Positions 30,666 through 41,033 of a stretch of DNA of 64,000 nt are shown here, piece after piece. The stretch is from Flavobacteriales bacterium. GTDB taxonomy: Bacteria > Bacteroidota > Bacteroidia > Flavobacteriales > Flavobacteriaceae. The position numbers and the translations under genes were made by a program. Each line of letters opens with the position of its first letter. Position 1 is the stretch's first letter. The stretch spans positions 1 to 64,000 of the forward strand of contig SGZF01000005.1 of assembly GCA_004213645.1 (NCBI GenBank). Direction: 5' to 3'. The notes under the pieces were generated by a model. That model worked only from the letters and a program-made list of their open reading frames with translations. It ran no database searches and was not told the origin of the DNA.

Positions 30666-31433
30666 ATGAAAAATTTATTAATAACACTAAGCTTATTTTT
30701 AACACTAAGCTTATCTGCGCAGTATTCAATTATAAGTGCTGTTGCATTAAATGAGGGTGCTGAGGAACAGTATCTTAATTTAGAAGAATTTTATGGGCCT
30801 GCACACGATCTAGCAGTTGAAAAAGGTTTTCAAACTTTCCAAGCTGTTTTTAAGGTTACATCTGAAACAGATGCTGAAAATGGTCCTCATTTTGTAATTG
30901 TTACTGGATTTAATTCTAAAGAACAATTGGATAATTACACAAGTGGAGGTGTAAATTATGGTGAGCTTTTACAGGAGGCATATAAGGGAAAAATGTCATC
31001 AAGACGTATAACTAGAATGGCAAATTCAACTGGGTCAGAAAGTAAAGAGAGAAGAAATTATACTTTGCAAGGAGTAGATCAAACAATTTGGGCAGGTGGT
31101 GATTTACAACCCGGAGATGCTATGAACTTGACTCCTACTCAAGCCTTAAATGATGATTTTGAAAATTATGAAACTATGTTTTGGATGCCATATATTGAAA
31201 AAGCTATTCTCAATGGACAACACAGGTACTGGGGTCTAACTAAAGTAATAGACAAAACTGAAAATGCATACGATGGTATTTCACATTTCTTCTGGAATAT
31301 AAGTGTTGAGGGCTCTAATTGGTTCAATGAAATTGATCAAGACTTTAAATTTCAAAAACTTCAGGAAGGATTAAATGCTGCCAGCAATCATGCAGACTCA
31401 ATATCTCTTGAATTAGTATCCATACATAACTAA
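30666..31433 (+). CDS. Secreted protein of unknown function, paralog 2
   Basis: Shares V(D/A)LNEG(E/A)EE, FENYET, (N/D)KTXNAYDG…HF.WN with paralog 1. Confidence 0.75.
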   Translation: MKNLLITLSLFLTLSLSAQYSIISAVALNEGAEEQYLNLEEFYGPAHDLAVEKGFQTFQAVFKVTSETDAENGPHFVIVTGFNSKEQLDNYTSGGVNYGELLQEAYKGKMSSRRITRMANSTGSESKERRNYTLQGVDQTIWAGGDLQPGDAMNLTPTQALNDDFENYETMFWMPYIEKAILNGQHRYWGLTKVIDKTENAYDGISHFFWNISVEGSNWFNEIDQDFKFQKLQEGLNAASNHADSISLELVSIHN

Positions 31434-31451
31434 TATTTAATTTTTATCGAT

Positions 31452-31486
31452 AAAACACCCACCTTTATGGTGGGTTTTTTATTTTT
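31452..31486 (+). terminator. Rho-independent terminator
   Basis: CCCACC-TTTAT-GGTGGG-TTTTTTATTTTT. Confidence 0.85.
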
Positions 31487-31487
31487 G
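31480..31487 (+). promoter_or_regulatory. -7 element TATTTTTG overlapping the terminator T-tract, for the mscS-like gene
   Basis: TAnnTTTG ending 4 nt before ATG. Confidence 0.35.
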
Positions 31488-31491
31488 TAAA

Positions 31492-32703
31492 ATGTATCGA
31501 GAAGAAATAATTAAATTTTTATCTGATTATGGGCTAAGCTTATATGTTTCAGAAATAATTACAATAGGCCTTATATCACTTTCAATAGGTGTAATAGTTA
31601 TAATTATAAACTTTGTAACAAGAAAATTGATTTTATCATTTTTCAAGAGAATTGCAAAATCAACATCTTCAACATTTGATGATTTGTTGATTAAAAATAA
31701 GGTGCCTAGATTACTGTCTTTTATTCCATCATTATTCTTTCTTTATATTGTAATACCTTCATATACCAGCAATCTTATAATTATTATAGAATCATTAACT
31801 ATAGTTTTATTTATAGTTACTGTTAAATCAGTACTAAATACTGTAAAGGACTATTTTAAGTTAAGTTCATCTTTAAAGCATATACCGATAGATAGTTATA
31901 TACAAGTAGTAATGATTTTCTTATGGTTTATTGGAATTATTCTTATACTTTCTGTTCTAACTGGAAGAGAGATTGGGACTTTTTTAGCGTCTCTTGGAGC
32001 TTTATCTGCAATAATTATTTTAGTATTTAGAGATACAATTCTTGGTTTTGTTTCTAGTATTCAAATTACAGTTAATGATACAGTTAGAATTGGGGATTGG
32101 ATAACAATGAATGGATCGGATGCTGATGGAACTGTTATTGAGGTAAATTTATCAACAGTTAAAATTCAAAACTTTGATAATACAATCACAACCATACCAA
32201 CCTATAAACTAGTTTCTGACTCGTTTATAAATTGGAGGGGTATGGAAGAATCAAAGGGAAGAAGAATTAAAAGATCTTTATTAATTAAACCTAGCTCGGT
32301 TAAGTTTCTTGAGCAAAATGAGATAAATAAGCTTACAGATATTAAACTAATTTCAAATTATTTAAAAACAAAAATAGAAGAAATTGGTTTGTATAATAAA
32401 AATAATAATGCTGACAAGTCGATGTTATTAAATGGAAGAAACTTGACCAATCTTGGAGTATTTAGAGTTTATATTGAAGAATATCTTAAAGCTCACCCTC
32501 TAACGAATGACGATTTAACTTTAATGTGTAGACAACTAGAACCTACATCTCAAGGTATTCCAATTCAGATTTATACATTTTCAAAAGATAAAGAGTGGAC
32601 AAAATACGAAGCATTAACCTCGGACATTTTTGACCACCTATTATCTTCTGTTAAATATTTTGATTTAGAGTGTTTTGAACTAAACCAATATATTTCTAAT
32701 TAA
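31492..32703 (+). CDS. MscS-family mechanosensitive ion channel
   Basis: N-terminal TM helices; VNDTVRIGDWITMNGSDADGTVIEVNLSTVKIQNFDNTITTIPTYKL. Confidence 0.9.
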   Translation: MYREEIIKFLSDYGLSLYVSEIITIGLISLSIGVIVIIINFVTRKLILSFFKRIAKSTSSTFDDLLIKNKVPRLLSFIPSLFFLYIVIPSYTSNLIIIIESLTIVLFIVTVKSVLNTVKDYFKLSSSLKHIPIDSYIQVVMIFLWFIGIILILSVLTGREIGTFLASLGALSAIIILVFRDTILGFVSSIQITVNDTVRIGDWITMNGSDADGTVIEVNLSTVKIQNFDNTITTIPTYKLVSDSFINWRGMEESKGRRIKRSLLIKPSSVKFLEQNEINKLTDIKLISNYLKTKIEEIGLYNKNNNADKSMLLNGRNLTNLGVFRVYIEEYLKAHPLTNDDLTLMCRQLEPTSQGIPIQIYTFSKDKEWTKYEALTSDIFDHLLSSVKYFDLECFELNQYISN

Positions 32704-35700
32704 TTCCACTTCCAATTAGATGAGGTGGGTTTAAATCTTTTAATTCTTCTTCTAAAGCTTCTACCTCAGATTTTAAACTCTCTACTTCTCCTTTTGAATC
32801 TCTAAACAATTTTTCTGCAATTTCAAGATTTGAAGAATTTAATTCAGTAGGACCGTAAGATGTAGACAAACCTTGCATAGCTATTCTAATTCTTGTAGAC
32901 AAAGTTACCTTATCCCACTCACCAATTTCATCTCTAGCTGGGTTTGAATCATATTCTAATTCAAGGGTGTTATATTTATTTTTAATATCAGCTATCTTTT
33001 TTAATATTTCCGGAGAAAAAGTTTCTAATTGCATAGATGCTTTATCCAATAATTGAATTTTATTTCCAATCATGTTAAATTCATCTTCATATTTTGACAT
33101 GTTTATGTATAAGGATGATAATCTATTCCTAAAAGCATTGTACTCATCATATGAAGATCCTTGAAGTGTACCTTTTCTTAATGGCTTAACACTAAATGAA
33201 ACTGGTCCATCTAGCTTTTCAACAGATCCATCTTTTTCCATGAATAATTCTGCTTGATAATCACCTGGAGTGACATATGGGCCTGATGGGTTATAGTACC
33301 AACTTGATTGGGATCTACCAGCTCTAACGGGATAGTAACTTTTATGTCTAAGATTCCATGCAATTTTTCCAGAACCTTTTGAAGCATTTTGCTTTATATT
33401 CCTAATATGGTTACCGTTTGAATCTTTAATAGTCAAGATTATACTTGCAGATTTTTCTTCCATCTCTGAAGCAAGTACTTCATAACCTGGAAAAGGAATA
33501 TCCTTCATATCTTTATTTAACATTCTCTCAGATCTTATTCTTCTAGATTTTGATGTTGTAGGAATATCATTTAAATGATATGTAAACACTGCACCATAAG
33601 TAGGGTTTTTTGCAACATAAAACTGACCTCCAGTATTACCTAAAGAATTCCTTGGCTTGAATAGTTTAGCGTCTCTTGGCTTAAACAGTTTTCCTTTTTT
33701 AGATAAATTTTCTTTTGTCATTTCCCTAAGTGCACTGTAATCATCAAGAACAAAAAACCCTCTTCCAAAAGAAGCCCCAACTAGATCATTTTCTCTCTCC
33801 TGTATTACGATATCCCTGAAAGATATTGTTGGAGTACCAGGAAGTTTTTGCCAGTTTTGTCCAGCATCAAGTGAAGTATAGATACCAAACTCTGTTGCTA
33901 AAAAGAATAAGTTTTTATTTATGTGATCTTGAACAAATCTCCATACTAATGTTTTATCTGGAATATTATTTGAAATGGATTCCCATGATTCACCTAAATC
34001 ATCACTTTTAAATAAATATGGAGAAAAATCTCCCTCTTTATGATTATCTAAAGACACATAAACTGTATTTGGATCGTATAAGTCAGCTTTTATATCATTT
34101 ACAAATGTTCTATCTGCTAACCCTAATTTTGTGACAGGTATTGATTTCCATGATTCACCTCCATTACTTGTCACTTGAATAAAGCCGTCATCAGTTCCAG
34201 CCCAAATAATTCCTTCTTGAACTGGAGACTCTGAAAGTGAAGTAATAGTGTTATATTGAGACATAGCTTTAACATCCCATGCATTATCCCAGCTTTGTTT
34301 TCTACCCATAATAGGAAGCTCAATTCTATTTTCGTTTCTAGTTAAATCTTCTGATATTGGGTTCCAACTATCACCTCTGTCTGCTGATTCCCAAACTCTA
34401 TATGAGCCTATGTATATTTTTGCAGGGTTATGAGGACTAACTAGTATTGGTGTATCCCAATTATACCTTTCATGTGGATCACCGTCTAATGCCTGAGGTT
34501 GAACAAAAACTTGTTCACCAGTTTCTAAGTCAACTCTGTGGAACCTTCCCTCTTGAGTTGTGGCATATATAATATTATTATATTCAGGATCAGTAGCAGA
34601 TTGGTGTCCATCAGCAAATAAGGTTTTATACCAGTCTCGATTAGTAATACCTGTACCTTCGTCTGTTGCAGAAGGTCCACCAGCAGATCCGTTATCTTGA
34701 GTTCCACCAAATATATGATAGAAAGGTTCTGCATTATTCACAGCAACTTTATAAAACTGAGTTAATGGTAAGTTTAAAAAATAATGCCAATTTTGAGCTA
34801 AGTCAAAACTCTCATAAATACCTGCATCAGTTCCAACCATTATATAGTCTGGGTCACTTTCCTTAAATACTATAGCATGATGGTCACTGTGTTTTTGCCT
34901 TCTTCCTTCCAATTCACGAAAATTTTTCCCTCCATCTTCAGAAGTTAATATTTGTACATTCATTAAATATAGTCTATCAAATTTATGAGGACTTGTGTAT
35001 AACTCTTGATAATAGTGAGGACCAGTACCTCCAGATACAGTATTTGACATTTTAGTCCAAGATTCTCCTCGATTTGTTGACTTGAAAACGCCCCCTTTTG
35101 TTCTATTTAATTCTACTGCAGCATATATAACATCTTGATCTTGATATGACATAGCTATACCTATTTTACCAAGATTAGATCCAGGAATTCCATTACTCAA
35201 TTTTTTCCATGTCTTACCATCGTCATCAGACCTGTGAATACCTGATCCAGGTCCACCACCCATATACATTGCTACTGTTCTATGTCTATCCCAAGTTGCA
35301 GCATATATTATGTTTGGATATCTTGAGTCCATCATTATGTCTGTAACACCAGTCCACTCAGATCCACCAAGAATTTTATTCCATGTTTTCCCTCCATCTG
35401 ATGTTTTAAACAACCCCCTATCTCCTCCACTAGACCACAATGGACCCTGAGCAGCAACATAAACAATATTTGAATTACTTGGGTGAACAATTATCTCTGA
35501 AATATGTTCTGATTCTTTCAATCCCATATTATTCCATGTTTTCCCTCCATCTAGACTCCTATATATTCCATCACCATAACCAACATGCCTTCCACCTACA
35601 TTCTCACCTGTTCCTACCCATATAATACTGGGGTTAGATGGGTCTATAGTTATTGAACCAGTTGAGTAAACAGGTTGACTATCAAATAATGGTTTCCATG

Positions 35701-35956
35701 TTGTACCAGCATTATCAGTCATCCAAACCCCACCAGATCCAACAGCAACATACCATACATTCTCATTATTTGGGTGTATTGCAATATCTGCAATTCTTCC
35801 TGATAAAAAAGCAGGACCTACATTTCTAAATTTAAAAGCATTTAAAGATACATTTTCAGATTTAGCATTTTCTTTTTGATTTCTTTTACGCTGAGAGTTT
35901 AAATCAGCAGGAAAGAAAAGTAAAAAAGCGAAAGTAATTATTAGTATTTTTTTCAT
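32696..35956 (-). CDS. Secreted VPS10/sortilin-like BNR-repeat protein
   Basis: Many S.DGGKTW-type repeats; signal peptide at MKKILIITFAFLLFF. Confidence 0.85.
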   Translation of the reverse strand: MKKILIITFAFLLFFPADLNSQRKRNQKENAKSENVSLNAFKFRNVGPAFLSGRIADIAIHPNNENVWYVAVGSGGVWMTDNAGTTWKPLFDSQPVYSTGSITIDPSNPSIIWVGTGENVGGRHVGYGDGIYRSLDGGKTWNNMGLKESEHISEIIVHPSNSNIVYVAAQGPLWSSGGDRGLFKTSDGGKTWNKILGGSEWTGVTDIMMDSRYPNIIYAATWDRHRTVAMYMGGGPGSGIHRSDDDGKTWKKLSNGIPGSNLGKIGIAMSYQDQDVIYAAVELNRTKGGVFKSTNRGESWTKMSNTVSGGTGPHYYQELYTSPHKFDRLYLMNVQILTSEDGGKNFRELEGRRQKHSDHHAIVFKESDPDYIMVGTDAGIYESFDLAQNWHYFLNLPLTQFYKVAVNNAEPFYHIFGGTQDNGSAGGPSATDEGTGITNRDWYKTLFADGHQSATDPEYNNIIYATTQEGRFHRVDLETGEQVFVQPQALDGDPHERYNWDTPILVSPHNPAKIYIGSYRVWESADRGDSWNPISEDLTRNENRIELPIMGRKQSWDNAWDVKAMSQYNTITSLSESPVQEGIIWAGTDDGFIQVTSNGGESWKSIPVTKLGLADRTFVNDIKADLYDPNTVYVSLDNHKEGDFSPYLFKSDDLGESWESISNNIPDKTLVWRFVQDHINKNLFFLATEFGIYTSLDAGQNWQKLPGTPTISFRDIVIQERENDLVGASFGRGFFVLDDYSALREMTKENLSKKGKLFKPRDAKLFKPRNSLGNTGGQFYVAKNPTYGAVFTYHLNDIPTTSKSRRIRSERMLNKDMKDIPFPGYEVLASEMEEKSASIILTIKDSNGNHIRNIKQNASKGSGKIAWNLRHKSYYPVRAGRSQSSWYYNPSGPYVTPGDYQAELFMEKDGSVEKLDGPVSFSVKPLRKGTLQGSSYDEYNAFRNRLSSLYINMSKYEDEFNMIGNKIQLLDKASMQLETFSPEILKKIADIKNKYNTLELEYDSNPARDEIGEWDKVTLSTRIRIAMQGLSTSYGPTELNSSNLEIAEKLFRDSKGEVESLKSEVEALEEELKDLNPPHLIGSGIN

Positions 35957-36002
35957 ATTAGGTTTTTTAAAATTGGGACAATTATTTTTAAATATAGTAA
36001 TA

Positions 36003-36911
36003 TTAAAATATTTCTGCAATCATACACCTCGCACTACCTCCTCCATTATTTTCGATAACTTTTAAATCTGAATGAATAATATCAGTATAATTAATAATTC
36101 TTGAAAGCTGATCTTTTTTAATTGACCTAAAAGCTGAAGTACTCATAACTAGATAAGGATTTAAATCTGAATTGATTAATTGAATACAATTACCTAAATA
36201 TAAGTTCATTTGATCTAATGTAATATCTATTATATCCAGATTTGAATTTTCTAATGACTTAATTACGTTTTGTTTTTCATTATTATCTGAGATTGATTCC
36301 AAACAAATTATAGAAAAATTATTACATATTGACATTAACACATTTGTATGATATATTGGTTTAGATTTATAAGCTGCATTAAACATAAGAGGTCTATAAT
36401 TCATATCAGTACAAAATTTATTAAACAGTTCTTCATTTGATCTCATCGACAATGAACAATAGGCAATTTTTAATTTACGATCTAAAACTAAACTCCCTGT
36501 TCCTTCCAAAAATTTATTATCTTTTTCATAAGAAGAGTAATCATGTATTACATTTAAATCAATTCCTTTATCTGATAATTTTAATAGAGTATTTGACATC
36601 TTTTCAAATCTTCTGTTATTTGCAAACATTGAGTGAATAATCACATTATTCTTTTTGTGAAAAGATATCCAGTTGTTAGGAAAGACTGCATCTGGTGTAT
36701 CATATTTACTATCATCTATAAAAGAGTATATGTTTATACCTTTTTTTTCTATTTTATTTTTCAATTCTTCGAATTCTAAAAGTGCATTTTTTGTAATATT
36801 ATTATTATTATTTAATTCATTTGACTGAAAAACATTATCATCTAGAGTTAGTTCATTACTTCTAAATTTGTCTGGGCTAATCATTAAGATATTTGAAGAA
36901 AAATGTTTCAT
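36003..36911 (-). CDS. ctlX: Amidinotransferase-fold hydrolase, CtlX-like (citrulline utilisation)
   Basis: DAVFPNNWISFH, EGTGSLVLDR, NGGGSARCMIAEIF. Confidence 0.75.
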   Translation of the reverse strand: MKHFSSNILMISPDKFRSNELTLDDNVFQSNELNNNNNITKNALLEFEELKNKIEKKGINIYSFIDDSKYDTPDAVFPNNWISFHKKNNVIIHSMFANNRRFEKMSNTLLKLSDKGIDLNVIHDYSSYEKDNKFLEGTGSLVLDRKLKIAYCSLSMRSNEELFNKFCTDMNYRPLMFNAAYKSKPIYHTNVLMSICNNFSIICLESISDNNEKQNVIKSLENSNLDIIDITLDQMNLYLGNCIQLINSDLNPYLVMSTSAFRSIKKDQLSRIINYTDIIHSDLKVIENNGGGSARCMIAEIF

Positions 36912-37822
36912 GATTCTCTATAAAGCGGCAATGTAGAACATCTGAATAGACCTGACATTTTAGATACATTAGAATAATCAACCTTTTCGACTAAAATACC
37001 TTTTTCCTCTAACCAAAGATTTAATCTTTTGAATTTATGGTCAGATACGATAACATTTGGAGAGATAACAAAAACATTAGATGACAACATATAAGATTCC
37101 TGAGCATTTGCAAAAAAAATATTTTTTCTTCCAAAAAGTTTAATTAAAAAATCAACATCTTCACTATTTTTAAACCCATCTGAACATATAATCGCCTTGT
37201 CATGACCTATAGTCTGAAAACAGCAGTCTAAATGAAGTGTATTTTCAAAAATATTTGTATTAGATTTTTTTATATTAATAGGTATGATTTCAATATTTGG
37301 AATCAATTTTTGTAAATAACTTATAGATTCTATATTAGTTCTTGCAGTAATAATGGATGAATAATCAGGGTTAGTGTATGTACCTATAAATAACTTATCA
37401 TTGTGAAGTATTATATCCCCACCTTCTACATGCATAAACTCGGGAAGTTTAACATACCCAACATCAAAACTTTTTACAATTTCTTCAATTGCATTTAGCT
37501 CTTCATGTCGGTTAGGCACAATATTAGACATAAAAAATATGTTAGATATTACAAAGCCAAGATCCCTAGTAAAAATCTGGTTACATTTTTGAATGTTTTT
37601 AGGTCTTATAATTTCAACGTTGTGTTTTAATAATTTCTTATAAAAATCATCGATATTTTTAATTAAACCTTTTTCACTTGGGTAAGAATTATTCTTTACA
37701 TGATATAATGACCTTGGATCATATGTTTCCATTTGGTTAGGGGGGTCACCTATATCTTTGGCTATTCCAAGTAATACGGTTTTTAAAGGCGAATACTCAT
37801 TCGAAATTTTAATGTTAATCAT
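36908..37822 (-). CDS. Arginine deiminase/DDAH-type amidinotransferase-family protein
   Basis: FTRDLGFV, HVEGGDI, TLHLDCCF, C-terminal GLFRCSTLPL. Confidence 0.8.
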   Translation of the reverse strand: MINIKISNEYSPLKTVLLGIAKDIGDPPNQMETYDPRSLYHVKNNSYPSEKGLIKNIDDFYKKLLKHNVEIIRPKNIQKCNQIFTRDLGFVISNIFFMSNIVPNRHEELNAIEEIVKSFDVGYVKLPEFMHVEGGDIILHNDKLFIGTYTNPDYSSIITARTNIESISYLQKLIPNIEIIPINIKKSNTNIFENTLHLDCCFQTIGHDKAIICSDGFKNSEDVDFLIKLFGRKNIFFANAQESYMLSSNVFVISPNVIVSDHKFKRLNLWLEEKGILVEKVDYSNVSKMSGLFRCSTLPLYRES

Positions 37823-40800
37823 TAAAGAACTTGGTTTTTCTTATTTGCAAAATAAGAAATTAAGCCTAAAATAATTATAAAAGCAATCGAATAATATACA
37901 AAACTAGGAGTTATTACTTTGTCTCCGGAAGCATATGAGTGAAGTCCGACTAAATAGAAATTGACACCAAAGTAAGTCATTAGAATGGCGCCAAAAGATA
38001 TAATGCTCATTAAATTAAAAAGCCACTTATTGTTAAGTTTTGGGACAATTCTTAAATGTAGTATTGCAGTGTATATTATAATGCTAATTAGTGCCCATGT
38101 TTCCTTTGGGTCCCAACCCCAGTATCTTCCCCAGCTTTCGTTTGCCCACATTCCTCCTAAAAAATTACCAATCGTCAACATAACCAGACCTATAGTTAAA
38201 GATAATTCATTAACTATTGTTAATTCCTCAAGCTTCCTAGTGAATGACTCCTTGTTCCTTTTGTTAGCAATTGTAGTTAACAAAAGAACTACTATACCTA
38301 AGATCATTCCTATTGCAAATGGACCATAGCTTCCTACTATAACAGCAACATGAATCATTAGCCAATAGCTATCAAGAACTGGCTGAAGATTTGCTATTGA
38401 TGGATCTAACCAATTCATGCTAGCAACATACAAAATTATTGAAGAAACAAAAGTTGCAGATGCTAGTGAAAAATATGATTTTCTTCCAAATATTATTCCA
38501 AAAATCACAGTTGCCCATGCTACAAAAATTATAGATTCATAAGCATCACTCCAAGGCGCATGTCCTGCTATATACCATCTAGCTGCAAGACCTATAGTAT
38601 TTAATAAAAACAAAAAGTATATTATATATTTTACAACCTTAATTAGGAGATTATAAAACTTATTGTCATTAAAAATTTGAAGAATTAGAATTAATAAAAG
38701 AAATAAACCTGACATTAAATACCATCTATATAGTCTGTTAAAAATATCTACTTTATTGTAAATTATTTCTGATGATATTTTTGCATCACTTGGCATTACA
38801 TCTTTACCATATTTTATTTGGTATCCCTTTAAACTCTCAAGTAATTCCTCTGATTGAGAGTAATCATTACTCTCTCTTGATACTCTCAATGTTTGAAAAT
38901 ATAGTTGAAGTACGTTATTTACATACAATGAATCAGCACTCTCAAATCCTTTATCATTTATCTCAGGATATGAAACCCATTTATTATTAAGATCATCTGG
39001 AACAGGGAATATTCTCATTATTTTACCCTCTAGAGCAGAATAAAGTAGATTAACCCTTCTATCTAATTCAATAACATCTTTTTCAATTTGGGTTGGAACA
39101 GATGCTAAATAAGCTTTTTCAAGATTTGTAGCTAACTTATAATTTCCAAGAGAATCAAAAAATGAAACCAATGGAGCTTTTTTAATATTCTTGTCTATCC
39201 CAATAATTTTTTTAATTGTGTCACCTTTTTGACCTGATTTAATATATATGAGTGGAGCATTAAACCATACGCCAGGGTTATCCATAATGGATAATAATAC
39301 TTGGTCAGAGTTAAGTCCCTTATATGAATTAGACCTACTCACCTTTCTAAGTAATTCAGAGGAGAAAGTATTAGCAGGCTTCATCCTTCCTCCGCTGTCT
39401 TGAATAACAATTTCTCCAAATTTACTAGCATGATCCTTACTGTATGTGTTTGAAGTAATAATTGAGTCAATATATTCACTTTTTGGATGTGATATTGTAT
39501 TCTGACTCCACAAACCAGAACTAAAAAAGAAAAAAACTAAAACAGCAGTCTTCTTATTTAATTGTTTTGATAAAAATTTAAATCGAGAGTTTCCAAGAAA
39601 GAAGATACCCATCATACTCAAATAAAGAAGAAAATAGCCAGCGTATGTTATAAATGTACCCCAAAAGTCATTATTAACAGATAATACTGTTCCTTTTTCA
39701 TCAGGGTCAAAAGACGCTTGAAAGAATCTGTAGCCTTTATAATTTAGGATATTATTCATAAAAATATCATAGTCAAAGATTTTATCACCCTGAACAGTTA
39801 CCTTGCTCATAAATGATGAATAACTGTTTTCAGTACCTGGATATTTTTCAGCAATAAAATCATTTAATTTAATGCTAAAAGGGAGTCTAACTTCGTCAGA
39901 TCCATACGATAAGTGAAAATCAAGATCATCAATTGAAATTGTTTTAGGGCTATTAACATAACCTCTACCTCCAAGTAATGCAACCTTTTCAGTTATACCA
40001 TTATAGCTTACATTAATGTAAAGAGCATCCTCAATTTCTCTGTCTGTAACTTCTGCATCAACAATTTCAAACACACCTCTTAAAGCAGGCTCTGGAAATA
40101 CAAACTGAAATCCAGGTATTTGATATAAGGACCTCAATTCTAGAAGCTGTTTGTTATCCTTAGAAAGATTACCATTCTGTTGAGTTGACATTATAGTATA
40201 TTGAGCATCAAATGGTGATTCAATAAAATATTCTCCTGCCTCAGATGTAATATTAATTGCTCCCTTTTGATATGAATTAAATGAAAATAAAATATTTTGA
40301 ATACTAGAAATTTGACCTTCTTTAATGTAGTGCTCACGCCTGTTTCCATCAACTGCTTCTACCAATTTTATATATCTTTCACCAGATGGATCAAGGACTA
40401 AACCTTCAGTAACATTCTCTCTAAAATCGTCATATGAAATTGTAAAATCCTTAGAATAAAAGTTATCCTTAATTGTAAAATTATTCTTAACATGCTTAGA
40501 AAGAAGAAGCTGTGATTTTAAGGTTTTTCTTTCTGGAATGGAGTTATTTTCACCGTCAACGAAAATAGTTAAATATGTTTTTTCTGATAAATAAGTGCTA
40601 GAAACATTATTCTCTCTAATTGGCATGACTCCCTCATCACCTATATATCTTGTAACCAAAGCACCAAGCAAAATAAAAATAAAAGACAAATGAAGTATAA
40701 GAACCGATAGTTTCTCTCTACTAAGAAGGTTATACTTCTTTATGTTTCCCATAAAGTTAACCATTAATAAAAGCATAAGAGCTTCAAACCACCATGCATT

Positions 40801-40938
40801 GTATACCCAAATTCTTGCCGCATCAGTGGAATACCAACTTTCTAAAAATGTTCCGATACCCATAGCAATTGGAAAAAGTATAAGCAACACAAGCATTAGC
40901 TGAGTAGAAAAAAGAAAATTTAGTATTTTAGATCCCAT
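37822..40938 (-). CDS. Fused cytochrome c biogenesis protein (CcsB/ResB plus CcsA/ResC domains)
   Basis: N-terminal ResB-like region; C-terminal WGRYWGWDPKETWALISIIIYTAILHLR motif. Confidence 0.92.
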   Translation of the reverse strand: MGSKILNFLFSTQLMLVLLILFPIAMGIGTFLESWYSTDAARIWVYNAWWFEALMLLLMVNFMGNIKKYNLLSREKLSVLILHLSFIFILLGALVTRYIGDEGVMPIRENNVSSTYLSEKTYLTIFVDGENNSIPERKTLKSQLLLSKHVKNNFTIKDNFYSKDFTISYDDFRENVTEGLVLDPSGERYIKLVEAVDGNRREHYIKEGQISSIQNILFSFNSYQKGAINITSEAGEYFIESPFDAQYTIMSTQQNGNLSKDNKQLLELRSLYQIPGFQFVFPEPALRGVFEIVDAEVTDREIEDALYINVSYNGITEKVALLGGRGYVNSPKTISIDDLDFHLSYGSDEVRLPFSIKLNDFIAEKYPGTENSYSSFMSKVTVQGDKIFDYDIFMNNILNYKGYRFFQASFDPDEKGTVLSVNNDFWGTFITYAGYFLLYLSMMGIFFLGNSRFKFLSKQLNKKTAVLVFFFFSSGLWSQNTISHPKSEYIDSIITSNTYSKDHASKFGEIVIQDSGGRMKPANTFSSELLRKVSRSNSYKGLNSDQVLLSIMDNPGVWFNAPLIYIKSGQKGDTIKKIIGIDKNIKKAPLVSFFDSLGNYKLATNLEKAYLASVPTQIEKDVIELDRRVNLLYSALEGKIMRIFPVPDDLNNKWVSYPEINDKGFESADSLYVNNVLQLYFQTLRVSRESNDYSQSEELLESLKGYQIKYGKDVMPSDAKISSEIIYNKVDIFNRLYRWYLMSGLFLLLILILQIFNDNKFYNLLIKVVKYIIYFLFLLNTIGLAARWYIAGHAPWSDAYESIIFVAWATVIFGIIFGRKSYFSLASATFVSSIILYVASMNWLDPSIANLQPVLDSYWLMIHVAVIVGSYGPFAIGMILGIVVLLLTTIANKRNKESFTRKLEELTIVNELSLTIGLVMLTIGNFLGGMWANESWGRYWGWDPKETWALISIIIYTAILHLRIVPKLNNKWLFNLMSIISFGAILMTYFGVNFYLVGLHSYASGDKVITPSFVYYSIAFIIILGLISYFANKKNQVL

Positions 40939-41033
40939 TTTAAAGCCTTCAAAGATAAATATGAAATTTTAATATTTAATCATTTAGGTAACAATATCAT
41001 GTTAAAGTTTATTTAAATTTGAATCAAAATATT

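Noticed and set aside
33826-35625. Several 60-70 aa ORFs inside the VPS10-like gene
   Set aside because: Arise from the repetitive composition of the BNR gene; no start signals or domains
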